Origin: Tenggerimyces flavus
GTDB taxonomy: Bacteria; Actinomycetota; Actinomycetes; Propionibacteriales; Actinopolymorphaceae
NCBI RefSeq assembly: GCF_016907715.1
Contig: NZ_JAFBCM010000001.1
Coordinates: forward strand, 8,409,420 to 8,473,419
Length of the DNA stretch: 64,000 nucleotides
Reading direction: 5' to 3'
In this document: positions 36,196 to 44,564 of the stretch, one piece after another
Layout: the number at the start of each line of letters is the position of its first letter
How positions within the stretch are numbered: position 1 is the first letter of the stretch
Translations under genes and position numbers: made by a program
Notes under the pieces: generated by a model
What the model was told of the DNA's origin: nothing
The model's input: the letters and a program-made list of their open reading frames with translations, nothing else
The model's database searches: none

Positions 36196-36321
36196 CTCCC
36201 CCCGATGGCGGCAGCTTGTGGCCTGGCATCTGGTTGCCTGGCCCGGAGTCGTGAAGAATTTCTGACGGAGAACGAGCATGACCCGTAGGTATCTGCCATC
36301 GAACCCGTTCAGGGAGCAGTG

Positions 36322-37239
36322 ATGAGACGCCTCGCCTTGTTGTGTACCGCGGCCCTCCTGGCCGTCGTCGTGTGCATGTCCGCCACCGCGCAGGCCGCCG
36401 CGGCCTGGCCGACCGTCCGCCAGAACGACCGCGGGCCGAACGTTCAGACCGTGCAGTACCTGGTCAGCGCGCACGGGTTCGCGACCACCGCCGACGGCAT
36501 CTTCGGGCCGAACACCGCCACCCAGGTGAAGGCGTTCCAGACGTCGAAGGGCCTGACCGCGGACGGGATCGTCGGGCCGCTGACGTGGGGGCAGCTCGCG
36601 ATCACCGTTCAGGAGGGCAGCACCGGCGACGCCGTACGGGGCGCCCAGGTGCAACTCGCCAAGCACGGCTACGCGGTCGCCGTGGACGGGCAGTACGGGA
36701 CGGGGACGGCGGACGCCGTACGCGACTTCGAGGGCAAGCACGCGCTGCCGGTCAACGGCGTCGTCGAGGCCGACACCTGGCGCGAGCTGACCGGCAACTC
36801 CGGCGGCAACCACTCGCTGCCGATCCCGCGCGCGTCCGCGCCGCGGAGCGAGTACGACGACCCGCACCACGACTACCCGGCGATCGACCTGCAGGTCCCG
36901 ACCGGCACCGACGTGTTCGCCGTGACCGGCGGCTCGGCGTTCCCGATCGGCGGAACGACCAGCAGCTGCGGGCTCGGCGTGCAGGTCGACGGCTCGGACG
37001 GCGCGGAGTACCGGTACTGCCACCTGTCGGCGCGCGCGATGTCCGGCCGGATTACGGTCGCGGCGGGCGCGAAGCTCGGCGACAGCGGGAACACGGGCAA
37101 CTCGACCGGGCCGCACCTGCACCTGCAGATCCGCTTCGGTGGCGCCCTGCGCTGCCCGCAGGCGATGCTGCTGGCGATCTACGACGGCGCCTCGGTGCCG
37201 ACGCCGGGCCAGCTCGCCACGTCCGGCTGCTCGAACTGA
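36322..37239 (+). CDS. Secreted peptidoglycan-binding M23 metallopeptidase
   Basis: 305 residues from ATG 36322 (GTG 36319 abuts it). A signal peptide ends near AQAAAA. Two PG_binding_1 repeats follow at about 30-90 (GPNVQTVQYLVSAHGF, then FGPNTATQVKAFQ) and 95-160. The C-terminal LytM domain has zinc ligands in HHDYPAID near 178-184 and HLHLQ near 266. It probably cleaves peptide cross-bridges in the cell wall. Confidence 0.9.
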   Translation: MRRLALLCTAALLAVVVCMSATAQAAAAWPTVRQNDRGPNVQTVQYLVSAHGFATTADGIFGPNTATQVKAFQTSKGLTADGIVGPLTWGQLAITVQEGSTGDAVRGAQVQLAKHGYAVAVDGQYGTGTADAVRDFEGKHALPVNGVVEADTWRELTGNSGGNHSLPIPRASAPRSEYDDPHHDYPAIDLQVPTGTDVFAVTGGSAFPIGGTTSSCGLGVQVDGSDGAEYRYCHLSARAMSGRITVAAGAKLGDSGNTGNSTGPHLHLQIRFGGALRCPQAMLLAIYDGASVPTPGQLATSGCSN

Positions 37240-37261
37240 CGTCCCACTACCGTTGGCGGAC

Positions 37262-37912
37262 GTGACCTTCGACCCTGGAGCTTCGATCGCCCGCCGCGAC
37301 ATCCACCACGACAGAGTCTGGTCCGTGTGGCCGTGCCGGGTCCTCTCCGACACGGCCACCCGGCTCGTGGTCGCCCGTTGGCCCGGCGCGGTCGGGTACG
37401 GGAACAAGGACTGGATCCGCTGGCTCAGGACCGGCGACGACACCGGACGGAAGTCCGCGATCGCCTCCCTCGCCGACAACAGCTGGGAACTCGCCCCCTG
37501 GCCGTGGCAGTGGACCACGAAGGTGATCTCGCACCTGCCCGGCAAGTACTTCAGCGTCGACGTGACCATTCCCGTCGACGGCATGCCGCTGAGCTGGTAC
37601 GTGAACTTCGAGCGCCCGTTCCGGCGCACCGCGATCGGCATCGACACGCTCGACCTCGCACTGGACCTCGTAGTCGCCGAGGACCTGACGTATGCGTGGA
37701 AGGACCTCGACGAGTACGACCGGGCCCGCCGGCTCGGCATCATCGACGACACCGAGCACCAGCAGGTCGAGGCCGCCCGAGAGGAGGTCGTCGACCTGAT
37801 CGAACATGGCAACGGCCCGTTCACCGACGACTGGAGCGAGTGGCGCCCGTCGCCCGAATGGAAACTCCCGACCCTGCCCGACGGCGCCCTGACCGTCGCA
37901 GACATGGCCTAG
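37262..37912 (+). CDS. DUF402 domain protein
   Basis: 216 residues from GTG 37262, with TACCGT eight bases upstream and no ribosome site, consistent with a leaderless mRNA. The DUF402 barrel spans about 60-170 and includes WYVNFERPFRRT, then GIDTLDLALDLVV and the conserved DLDEYDRARRLGII. Some DUF402 proteins hydrolyse nucleoside di- or triphosphates and others bind RNA; which applies is not clear. Confidence 0.8.
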   Translation: MTFDPGASIARRDIHHDRVWSVWPCRVLSDTATRLVVARWPGAVGYGNKDWIRWLRTGDDTGRKSAIASLADNSWELAPWPWQWTTKVISHLPGKYFSVDVTIPVDGMPLSWYVNFERPFRRTAIGIDTLDLALDLVVAEDLTYAWKDLDEYDRARRLGIIDDTEHQQVEAAREEVVDLIEHGNGPFTDDWSEWRPSPEWKLPTLPDGALTVADMA

Positions 37913-37922
37913 GTTCGCCACC

Positions 37923-38231
37923 ATGATCGCGAGGATGTGGATCGGCTGGGCCCCACTCGCCACGGCCGACGACTACCAACGCCACTACGAGGCGGAGGTG
38001 GCCAGCCACCTCCGCCAGGTCGCGGGCTTCCGCGGCGCCCGCCTCTTCCGGGTGGAGGAGGCGGGCGAGGTGCGGTTCACCTCGATCACGTTCTTCGACT
38101 CACTCGACGCCGTCCGTGGCTTCGCCGGCTCGAACTACGAGCTGGCCGTGGTCGAGGACGAGGCCGCGCGTGTCCTTTCCCGGTGGGACGAACGCGTCAC
38201 CCACCACGAGGTCGCGGTCGACCTGCTCTAG
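37923..38231 (+). CDS. Small ABM-like (antibiotic biosynthesis monooxygenase-type) protein
   Basis: 102 residues with the dimeric alpha/beta barrel pattern: IARMWIGWAP, a helix around DDYQRHYEAEVASHLRQV, strand GARLFRVEE, and RFTSITFFDSLDAVRGFAG. TAGGTT seven bases before the ATG suggests a leaderless start. These proteins are monooxygenases or stress-response factors. Here the gene directly follows the DUF402 gene. Confidence 0.7.
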   Translation: MIARMWIGWAPLATADDYQRHYEAEVASHLRQVAGFRGARLFRVEEAGEVRFTSITFFDSLDAVRGFAGSNYELAVVEDEAARVLSRWDERVTHHEVAVDLL

Positions 38232-38238
38232 GTCATGG

Positions 38239-39219
38239 TCAGACGCCGCTGGCGCCGAGGTCGAGGGTCGGGCCGGGCGGTTGGTTGGTGCCGACCTGGC
38301 CGAACGTCGCCCAGGTGTCACCAGTGCGGGTGGAGTGCAGGACGGCGGTCTCGGTCGCCACGACGAGGTGGAGGGCGTTCGCGACGCTCGCCGCCGAGAT
38401 ACTGGTGACGGCTCCGGTGACGCCGTTCGTCGGGATGGCCGTGAACGCCGACCAGGTCGCGCCGGTCTTCGTCGCGGTCGCGATCGCCTCGCCCTGGTTG
38501 GCCGTCGCGACCAGCGTCAAGGTGCCGTTGACGTCGGTGAGACTGACCTTGTCCGCCGTACCCGTTAGGCCGGGCACGGGCGCGAACGGTGACCAGGTGC
38601 CGTCGGCCTGCCTCGTGGCCGAGTGCAGCGCCCCGTCGGCGACGACCGCCACGTGCAGCAGGCCTCCGACCTCAGTGGCCGCGACGTCGGTGACCTCGCC
38701 GGGCGGCGTACCGGCAACGGCGAACGCGTCCACGAACGGCGACCATGTCAAGTCCGCCTTGCGCGTCGCCCACGAGAGCCGCGTTCCGTCATCGGTGACT
38801 GCGAAAACGTGCAGCTCGCCGCCGACTCCGGCGGCAGCCACCGACGACACCGCGCCGCACTCGCCGATCTTGGCGATGCCGTCCCAGAACCCGTTCGCGT
38901 GTCGCGCGGTCACGAACACCCGCCCGGACACGACCGAGACGACCGCGAGATCCGTTCCCAGCTTGGTCGTCGCGACCAGGCTCGTCGTCCCGGGGTTGCC
39001 GGTTTCCCCGTACACGTTGCCGAAAGCGGTCCAGGCGCCGTTCGCCCGGCGCAGCGAGTGCCAGAGCCCACCGTTCGCCTGCGAGATCACCTGCAGCTCC
39101 GCGCCGGTCGCGGCCGGCGCGACGTCGCGGTTGCCGATCCACGAGCCGACGCCGAAGACAGCGAGAACGAGCGCTGCCGCGACGACGCCGATCCCCACCT
39201 GGGCAAGAGTCTTACGCAT
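38239..39219 (-). CDS. Membrane-anchored beta-propeller (PLL/lectin-like) protein
   Basis: 326 residues. An N-terminal helix at about 8-30 anchors or exports the protein. The rest is a series of about 45-residue repeats, each with a GxLHSxR or GxWSxF type sequence (LWHSLRRANGAWTAFG, ADGALHSATRQADGTWSPF, AVLHSTRTGDTWATFG), as in PLL-like or fucose-lectin propellers. Its ATG lies within the last codons of the upstream gene (8-bp overlap), and GGGGAGG there serves as ribosome site. It may bind glycans for its partner enzyme. Confidence 0.7.
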   Translation of the reverse strand: MRKTLAQVGIGVVAAALVLAVFGVGSWIGNRDVAPAATGAELQVISQANGGLWHSLRRANGAWTAFGNVYGETGNPGTTSLVATTKLGTDLAVVSVVSGRVFVTARHANGFWDGIAKIGECGAVSSVAAAGVGGELHVFAVTDDGTRLSWATRKADLTWSPFVDAFAVAGTPPGEVTDVAATEVGGLLHVAVVADGALHSATRQADGTWSPFAPVPGLTGTADKVSLTDVNGTLTLVATANQGEAIATATKTGATWSAFTAIPTNGVTGAVTSISAASVANALHLVVATETAVLHSTRTGDTWATFGQVGTNQPPGPTLDLGASGV

Positions 39220-40630
39220 CGCTGCCTCCCCGGAGTCGCAGCAACGTGGCGGCGCCTGGCCCGACCGTCACCGGTATTCGGCTGGGATCTCGCAGCTCCA
39301 CATAGGAGTTCGTCCCCGGATCGAACCGGTCGGCCCTTCGTACCTTCCGCGCCTCGGTGCGCAGCTGGACCGTCGTGCTCTGCTTGTGCGAACGGTTGGC
39401 GACCAGCAGCCATCGCGTGTCGGCCTGGGCGGAGTCAGGGCTGGCGAAGCGACCGAGGATCACTGCGCCGCCGGTCACCGACCGCAGGTACGCGTCGGGG
39501 GTGAAGGGGGTCGTCGCCGGTGGGAGGTGCGTCTCGTTCGCGTGCACGACGAGCTCGGAGACGAGCGGCTTGAGCTGCCTTCCTACCTGCGGGAGCCAGC
39601 TGGTGTTGATCTCCTGGGAGAAGTCGTACCGCGGCGTACGCTGCCCGTCGATGGTGATGAGCGCCGGCTGGAACCCCTCGCCGCGGGCGGGATCGGGCGT
39701 CCAGTAGGTGAAGTACTGGATGCCCTTCGCGCCGTACGCGAGCGAGACGTTGATCTGCCAGAGCAGCTCTTCCTTGGTCGGCGAGCGGTGGTTGTTGTAC
39801 GCGAGGGTCTGGATGTACACCCAGGTGGGGAGATTCGCTGTCAACCCGGCCTTGCGGATCTGCACCCAGTTCTGGAAGTAGTTGAGGTCGTCGGATCCGT
39901 CGGCCAGCAGTGGGTAGCGGTCGAACGAGATCAGCGGCGGCTTCGTCTGCTTGACGTACTCGCCGACGTAGGTGTCGTAGTCGGGGCCCTGGCCGGGGAG
40001 CAGGTTCGAGTACGGCAGCGCGGTGGGGCCGAGCTCGCGGACAATCTGGGTGGCCTTGCCGAGCGTCGGGTAGTTCACCGGGAACGGCTCGTCGAACAGG
40101 TTGAAGCCGGCGAACGAGACGTGCCGGCTGTAGCGGCCGAGGGCGCGCTGGATGTGCGTTCTGGCGTCGGCGATCGTGATGGAGTTCGGGACCGTACGGT
40201 CGTCGTTGATCGTGAACAGCCTGGTGACCGCCTTGACACCCGGATCGTCGGCGACGAGGACCTGGAGCCCAGCCTGGTCGGCCTGGGTGAGGGCGTAGTC
40301 GGTGATGAACTCGTCGAACAGGTAGTTGCCGGTGACGACGAACGTGAAGCCGGCGTCCTTGATCTCCTGGTAGCGGTCCCGGTTGGTCTCGAACGGTGGC
40401 GGCGGCCAGAAGATGCCGATCGGGAACTCGGGGCCGCCGACGAGCGGCAGGTTCGAGCAGTCCGCACTGACGGCTGCCGCTGGTTCGGCTGCCGCGGCGC
40501 CGGCTTGGCGGTTGGCGCTGGCCGCGAGTGGGGCGGCGGCCGCGGCCAGCGAGGCCCCGATAGCCGCGGCGCGGAGTACGTCGCGCCGGCTGAGACTCAA
40601 CGAGGACGTGGTGACGTCATGATCCGACAC
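39212..40630 (-). CDS. Tat-exported TIM-barrel (glycoside hydrolase-like) protein
   Basis: 472 residues from GTG 40630, which follows GGGGGAGG. The leader SLSRRDVLRAAAIGASLAAA is a Tat signal. The mature protein reads as a TIM barrel: FPIGIFWPPPPFETN near 70, FVVTGNYL, FAGFNLFDEPFP near 170 with a Glu suited to an acid/base, PLISFDRYPLLADGSDD, and GAKGIQYFTYWTPDPARGEG. The C-terminal 100 residues form a beta-sandwich. This resembles beta-galactosidase-like (GH42/DUF4434-type) enzymes, but I cannot name the family. It is cotranscribed with the propeller protein. Confidence 0.65.
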   Translation of the reverse strand: MSDHDVTTSSLSLSRRDVLRAAAIGASLAAAAAPLAASANRQAGAAAAEPAAAVSADCSNLPLVGGPEFPIGIFWPPPPFETNRDRYQEIKDAGFTFVVTGNYLFDEFITDYALTQADQAGLQVLVADDPGVKAVTRLFTINDDRTVPNSITIADARTHIQRALGRYSRHVSFAGFNLFDEPFPVNYPTLGKATQIVRELGPTALPYSNLLPGQGPDYDTYVGEYVKQTKPPLISFDRYPLLADGSDDLNYFQNWVQIRKAGLTANLPTWVYIQTLAYNNHRSPTKEELLWQINVSLAYGAKGIQYFTYWTPDPARGEGFQPALITIDGQRTPRYDFSQEINTSWLPQVGRQLKPLVSELVVHANETHLPPATTPFTPDAYLRSVTGGAVILGRFASPDSAQADTRWLLVANRSHKQSTTVQLRTEARKVRRADRFDPGTNSYVELRDPSRIPVTVGPGAATLLRLRGGSDA

Positions 40631-40805
40631 GGTAGGCCTCCCCCTCGAACCGTGAAATCCGCGCCGGAGGTTGTTTCCGCGGCGCGGCGGTGCCAGGTGA
40701 GCCTTTTGCAACGTTGAGTCGCTGTCAACCGCTGTTCGCGACCGTGACCGGGACAGTCCACCATCGGCCGCTCGGTCAGGGCGAGGCCGCGAACGTCTTG
40801 GGTCG

Positions 40806-40947
40806 GGGGCACCCCGGTCCGAACCTATGGGACCAGGGCGCCCCTCACCCCACCTCCGCCACCTGCCCGTGATCATGAACGTGATCATGAAGGCAAACCC
40901 GGCGTATACGACCGGTTCGGCTTCATGATCACGTTCATGATCACGGG
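40806..40947 (-). repeat. Composite double-hairpin element, copy 2 (inverted)
   Basis: Hairpin B (40806-40844) has 15-bp arms with two mismatches and the loop GAACCTATG, the complement of CATAGGTTC. Hairpin A has perfect 27-bp arms (40866-40892, 40921-40947) built from two TGATCATGAA-type halves, around a 28-base interior with CGTATACG at its centre. It is the inverted counterpart of 13145-13277. Confidence 0.92.
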
Positions 40948-41056
40948 CGTGGGGGCAGTTGGGCGGGTGGGCCCGGCGTTTGGGACGAGGGTGCCCCCGA
41001 CCCAATCGACAAGGCGCGACGTGGTGGGGGGTGGCGGGGATGGCGCCAGGGAACGG

Positions 41057-41095
41057 CGAAGCCCCCGGTGACCGTGGAGGTCGCCGGGGGCTTCG
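41057..41095 (-). terminator. Terminator hairpin of clpC
   Basis: CGAAGCCCCCGGTGACC pairs with GGTCGCCGGGGGCTTCG around GTGGA, with one mismatch. It starts 22 bp after the clpC stop codon on the minus strand. Confidence 0.85.
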
Positions 41096-41116
41096 TCGTC
41101 GTACTAGAGAGGGTGC

Positions 41117-43651
41117 CTAGCCCTCCTGGGCCGTCTGGCCGGGCTCGCTGCCGGACGCCGAGGCGCTGACCGGCGGGAGCTCGGGGACGGGGGCCGTGGT
41201 GGTCCCCACGAAGGTGAACGTCGCCTTGGCGCCCTCACCCTCGATGTCGACCAGAACCAACTGGCCGGCGTGGAGCTCGCCGAACAGCAGCTTCTCGGCC
41301 AGCGTGTCCTCGATCTCGCGCTGGACCGTCCGGCGCAGCGGCCGGGCGCCCATGACTGGGTCCCAGCCACGGTCGGCCAGCAACTGCTTGGCGGCCGGCG
41401 TGAGCTCGATGCCCATGGCCTTGCTCTTGAGCCGCTCCTCGACCTCGGCGATGTTGAGGTCGACGATCGAGAGGATCTCCTCCCGCGTGAACGGCGGGAA
41501 GACGATGATCTCGTCGACGCGGTTGAGGAACTCGGGCCGGAAGTGCTGCTTGAGCTCCTCCTGGACCCGGACCTTCATCCGGTCGTACGACCCGGTGGAG
41601 TCGTTCGACTGCGTGAAGCCGAGGTTGACACCCTTCGCGATGTCCTTGGTCCCGAGGTTCGTGGTCATGATGATCACGGTGTTCTTGAAGTCGACCACCC
41701 GACCCTGAGCGTCGGTGAGCCGGCCTTCCTCGAGGATCTGGAGCAACGAGTTGAAGATCTCCGGGTGCGCCTTCTCGATCTCGTCGAACAGGACCACCGA
41801 GAACGGCTTGCGCCGCACCTTCTCGGTCAGCTGGCCGCCCTCGTCGTACCCGACGTAGCCGGGAGGCGAGCCGAACAGCCGGGAGACCGTGTGCTTCTCG
41901 GAGTACTCCGACATGTCCAGCGCGATCAGCGAGTGCTCGTCGCCGAACAGGAACTCCGCGAGGATCTTCGACAGGTGCGTCTTACCGACACCGGACGGGC
42001 CGGCGAAGATGAACGAGCCGGACGGGCGCTTCGGGTCCTTCAGACCCGCACGCGTACGCCGGATCGACTTGGCGAGCGCGTGGACCGCGTCCTCCTGGCC
42101 GATGTAGCGCCTGTGCAGCTCGTCTTCCATCTTGAGCAGTCGCTGGGACTCCTCTTCGGTGAGCCGGAACACCGGGATGCCGGTCGCGTTCGACAGCACC
42201 TCCGCGATCAGCTCCTCGTCGACCTCGGCGACGACGTCCATGTCGCCGGCCTTCCACTGCTTCTCGCGCTCGGCCTTCTGCGCGATGAGCTTCTTCTCCT
42301 CATCCCGCAGCCCGGCCGCACGCTCGAAGTCCTGGGCGTCGATCGCGGCTTCCTTGTCGCGGCGAACGTTGGCGATCCGCTCGTCGAACTCGCGCAGGTC
42401 CGGCGGCGCGGTCATGCGGCGGATCCGCAGCCGCGAGCCGGCCTCGTCGATGAGGTCGATCGCCTTGTCCGGGAGATACCGGTCGGAGATGTACCGTTCG
42501 GACATCTCGGCCGCGGCCACCAGCGCCTGGTCGGTGATCGTGACCCGGTGGTGCGCCTCGTACCGGTCCCGCTGGCCCTTGAGCATCTCGATCGTCAGCG
42601 CGATCGACGGCTCCTCGACCCGGATCGGCTGGAAACGGCGCTCCAGCGCGGCGTCCTTCTCGAGGTACTTGCGGTACTCGTCGAGCGTCGTGGCACCGAT
42701 CGTCTGCAGCTCACCGCGGGCGAGCATCGGCTTGAGGATCGACGCGGCGTCGATGGCGCCCTCAGCCGCCCCAGCGCCGACGAGCGTGTGCAGCTCGTCG
42801 ATGAACAGGATGATGTCGCCGCGGGTACGGATCTCCTTCAGCACCTTCTTCAGGCGCTCCTCGAAGTCACCGCGGTACCGCGACCCGGCCACCAGCGCGC
42901 CCAGGTCGAGGCTGTAGATCTGCTTCTCCTTGAGCGTCTCGGGAACGTCGCCGCGCACGATCTGCTGCGCGAGACCCTCCACGATCGCGGTCTTGCCGAC
43001 GCCCGGCTCGCCGATCAGCACGGGGTTGTTCTTGGTACGGCGGGACAGCACCTGCATGACCCGCTCGATTTCCTTCTCTCGCCCGATGACCGGGTCGAGC
43101 TTGCCCTCGCGGGCGCCCTGCGTGTAGTTGCGGCCGAACTGGTCCAGCACCAAGGAACCCTGCGGCGAGCTCTCGCCGGCCGCGCCTGTACCGGCGCTGG
43201 CGGTCTCCTTGCCCTGGTAGCCCGACAGCAGCTGGATGACCTGCTGGCGCACCCGGCCCAGGTCGGCGCCGAGCTTGACCAGCACCTGGGCGGCCACACC
43301 CTCGCCCTCACGGATGAGGCCGAGCAGGATGTGCTCGGTGCCGATGTAGTTGTGGCCGAGCTGGAGTGCTTCCCGCAGCGACAGCTCGAGGACCTTCTTG
43401 GCCCTCGGCGTGAACGGGATGTGCCCGGACGGGGCCTGCTGGCCCTGGCCGATGATCTCTTCCACCTGGGCGCGAACAGCTTCCAGCGAGATCCCCAGGC
43501 TCTCGAGCGCCTTCGCGGCCACTCCTTCGCCTTCGTGGATCAGCCCGAGCAGGATGTGCTCGGTGCCGATGTAGTTGTGGCTGAGCATCCTGGCTTCTTC
43601 TTGGGCCAGGACGACAACCCGCCTCGCTCGGTCGGTAAATCTCTCGAACAT
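41117..43651 (-). CDS. clpC: ATP-dependent Clp protease ATP-binding subunit ClpC
   Basis: 844 residues. Two N-terminal Clp repeats each read [14 protein letters not shown] (near 25 and 100). AAA module 1 has Walker A GEPGVGKT near 215 and FIDELH. The UVR/coiled-coil middle domain lies near 415-470 ([22 protein letters not shown]). AAA module 2 has GPSGVGKT near 555 and [12 protein letters not shown]. ClpC is the essential unfoldase for ClpP1P2 in actinobacteria. A ClgR-type operator lies 300 bp upstream. Confidence 0.97.
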   Translation of the reverse strand: MFERFTDRARRVVVLAQEEARMLSHNYIGTEHILLGLIHEGEGVAAKALESLGISLEAVRAQVEEIIGQGQQAPSGHIPFTPRAKKVLELSLREALQLGHNYIGTEHILLGLIREGEGVAAQVLVKLGADLGRVRQQVIQLLSGYQGKETASAGTGAAGESSPQGSLVLDQFGRNYTQGAREGKLDPVIGREKEIERVMQVLSRRTKNNPVLIGEPGVGKTAIVEGLAQQIVRGDVPETLKEKQIYSLDLGALVAGSRYRGDFEERLKKVLKEIRTRGDIILFIDELHTLVGAGAAEGAIDAASILKPMLARGELQTIGATTLDEYRKYLEKDAALERRFQPIRVEEPSIALTIEMLKGQRDRYEAHHRVTITDQALVAAAEMSERYISDRYLPDKAIDLIDEAGSRLRIRRMTAPPDLREFDERIANVRRDKEAAIDAQDFERAAGLRDEEKKLIAQKAEREKQWKAGDMDVVAEVDEELIAEVLSNATGIPVFRLTEEESQRLLKMEDELHRRYIGQEDAVHALAKSIRRTRAGLKDPKRPSGSFIFAGPSGVGKTHLSKILAEFLFGDEHSLIALDMSEYSEKHTVSRLFGSPPGYVGYDEGGQLTEKVRRKPFSVVLFDEIEKAHPEIFNSLLQILEEGRLTDAQGRVVDFKNTVIIMTTNLGTKDIAKGVNLGFTQSNDSTGSYDRMKVRVQEELKQHFRPEFLNRVDEIIVFPPFTREEILSIVDLNIAEVEERLKSKAMGIELTPAAKQLLADRGWDPVMGARPLRRTVQREIEDTLAEKLLFGELHAGQLVLVDIEGEGAKATFTFVGTTTAPVPELPPVSASASGSEPGQTAQEG

Positions 43652-43680
43652 CTCTCGCTCCCCGGATGGAGACGGTCTCG

Positions 43681-43850
43681 GGGCTGGGGTCCTTCCCCGC
43701 CTCCTGCTTGTTCATGCTAGTCCCGGTCGCCACCAGGCCCGGTGTCCATGTCGCGTGCCAGCAGGCATGCGGGGCTGGGGTCCTTCCCCGGCTCTGCCAC
43801 CTGCTTCTTCATGCTAGTCCCGGTCGCCACCACGCCCGGTGCCCATGTCT
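43681..43850 (-). repeat. Imperfect tandem duplication in the clpC leader
   Basis: 43681-43753 and 43772-43850 are near-identical: GGGGCTGGGGTCCTTCCCCG, a short variable part (six extra bases in the second), then TTCATGCTAGTCCCGGTCGC and CACC(A)-GCCCGGTG-CCATGTC. Read on the minus strand, the copies lie between the ClgR-type site and the clpC start. Each copy contains TAGCAT preceded by GGGAC, so each could hold a promoter -10. Confidence 0.9.
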
Positions 43851-43953
43851 CGCAGACTGGACCTTCCGGGCGTGGCAGCAAGCACGTTCTGTAACGGTGT
43901 AACTGGCTGACCAGCCTCAGTGTTCCTCGCGTAGGCGTGGAGTGCACACGTTA

Positions 43954-43967
43954 CGCGTGGAGCGAAC
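43954..43967 (-). promoter_or_regulatory. ClgR-type operator upstream of clpC
   Basis: On the minus strand the site reads GTTCGCTCCACGCG, an exact match to the GTTCGC-N5-GCG motif described for ClgR in Streptomyces. ClgR activates clp genes in actinobacteria. The site lies 303 bp from the clpC ATG, which implies a long leader. Confidence 0.7.
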
Positions 43968-44071
43968 ATGCCCGGTGGAGCCCCTGATCATGCCCCGGAT
44001 CATGCCCGAGGCCCCCGGGCGATCGTGCCGCGGAGGCCTCGTAGCGGTGGCTGTGCTGATGTGCCCTGGGG

Positions 44072-44419
44072 TCAGCGGCGGCCCTTGCTCTGGTACGCCT
44101 CGATCACGTCCGCCGGGATGCGGCCCCGGTCGCTGACGTCGTAGCCCTGCCCCTTGGCCCAGGCCCGGATGTCGGCCGTCTCGGGCTTGCGGGACCCGCC
44201 GCTGCGAGCGGCGGCCTTCGGCGCCCGGCCTCGGGCGGCCCGGCCGCCGACCCGGCGGGCGGAATCGACGTACTGCGAAAAAGCATTGCGAAGCTTCTGT
44301 GCGTTCTTGCCCGACAGGTCGATCTCGTACGAGACGCCGTCAAGGGTGAACTTCACACTCTCCTCGGCCTCACTACCATCGAGGTCGTCGATAAGAATGA
44401 CACTGGTCTTAGTCGCCAC
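44072..44419 (-). CDS. lsr2: Nucleoid-associated silencer Lsr2
   Basis: 115 residues from GTG 44419, with AAGGGA upstream. The N-terminal dimerisation domain (VILIDDLDGSEAEESVKFTLDGVSYEIDL) is followed by a basic linker and the C-terminal DNA-binding domain (IRAWAKGQGYDVSDRGRIPADVIEAY), whose RGR acts as an AT-hook-like minor-groove reader. Lsr2 bridges AT-rich DNA and silences acquired genes. It lies between lysS and clpC as in mycobacteria. Confidence 0.96.
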   Translation of the reverse strand: MATKTSVILIDDLDGSEAEESVKFTLDGVSYEIDLSGKNAQKLRNAFSQYVDSARRVGGRAARGRAPKAAARSGGSRKPETADIRAWAKGQGYDVSDRGRIPADVIEAYQSKGRR

Positions 44420-44564
44420 CGCTGTTCCCTTCTTCCACTACACACAGGGGCCGGCCCAACTTTAGAGGCAGCAGGCATGGCCAGCAAAGGACCTGCCTGG
44501 ATTTTCCCACCCTATTTCACCTGGTCAATCCCTGCAAAGGTATCGATCCGGACTCGACAACCCG

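Noticed and set aside
37937-40717. 926-codon plus-strand open frame
   Set aside because: It crosses the propeller and TIM-barrel genes antisense and starts inside the ABM-like gene; high-GC shadow.
41270-43720. 816-codon plus-strand open frame opposite clpC
   Set aside because: It is a codon-bias shadow of clpC; the residues lack any domain pattern while ClpC is complete on the other strand.
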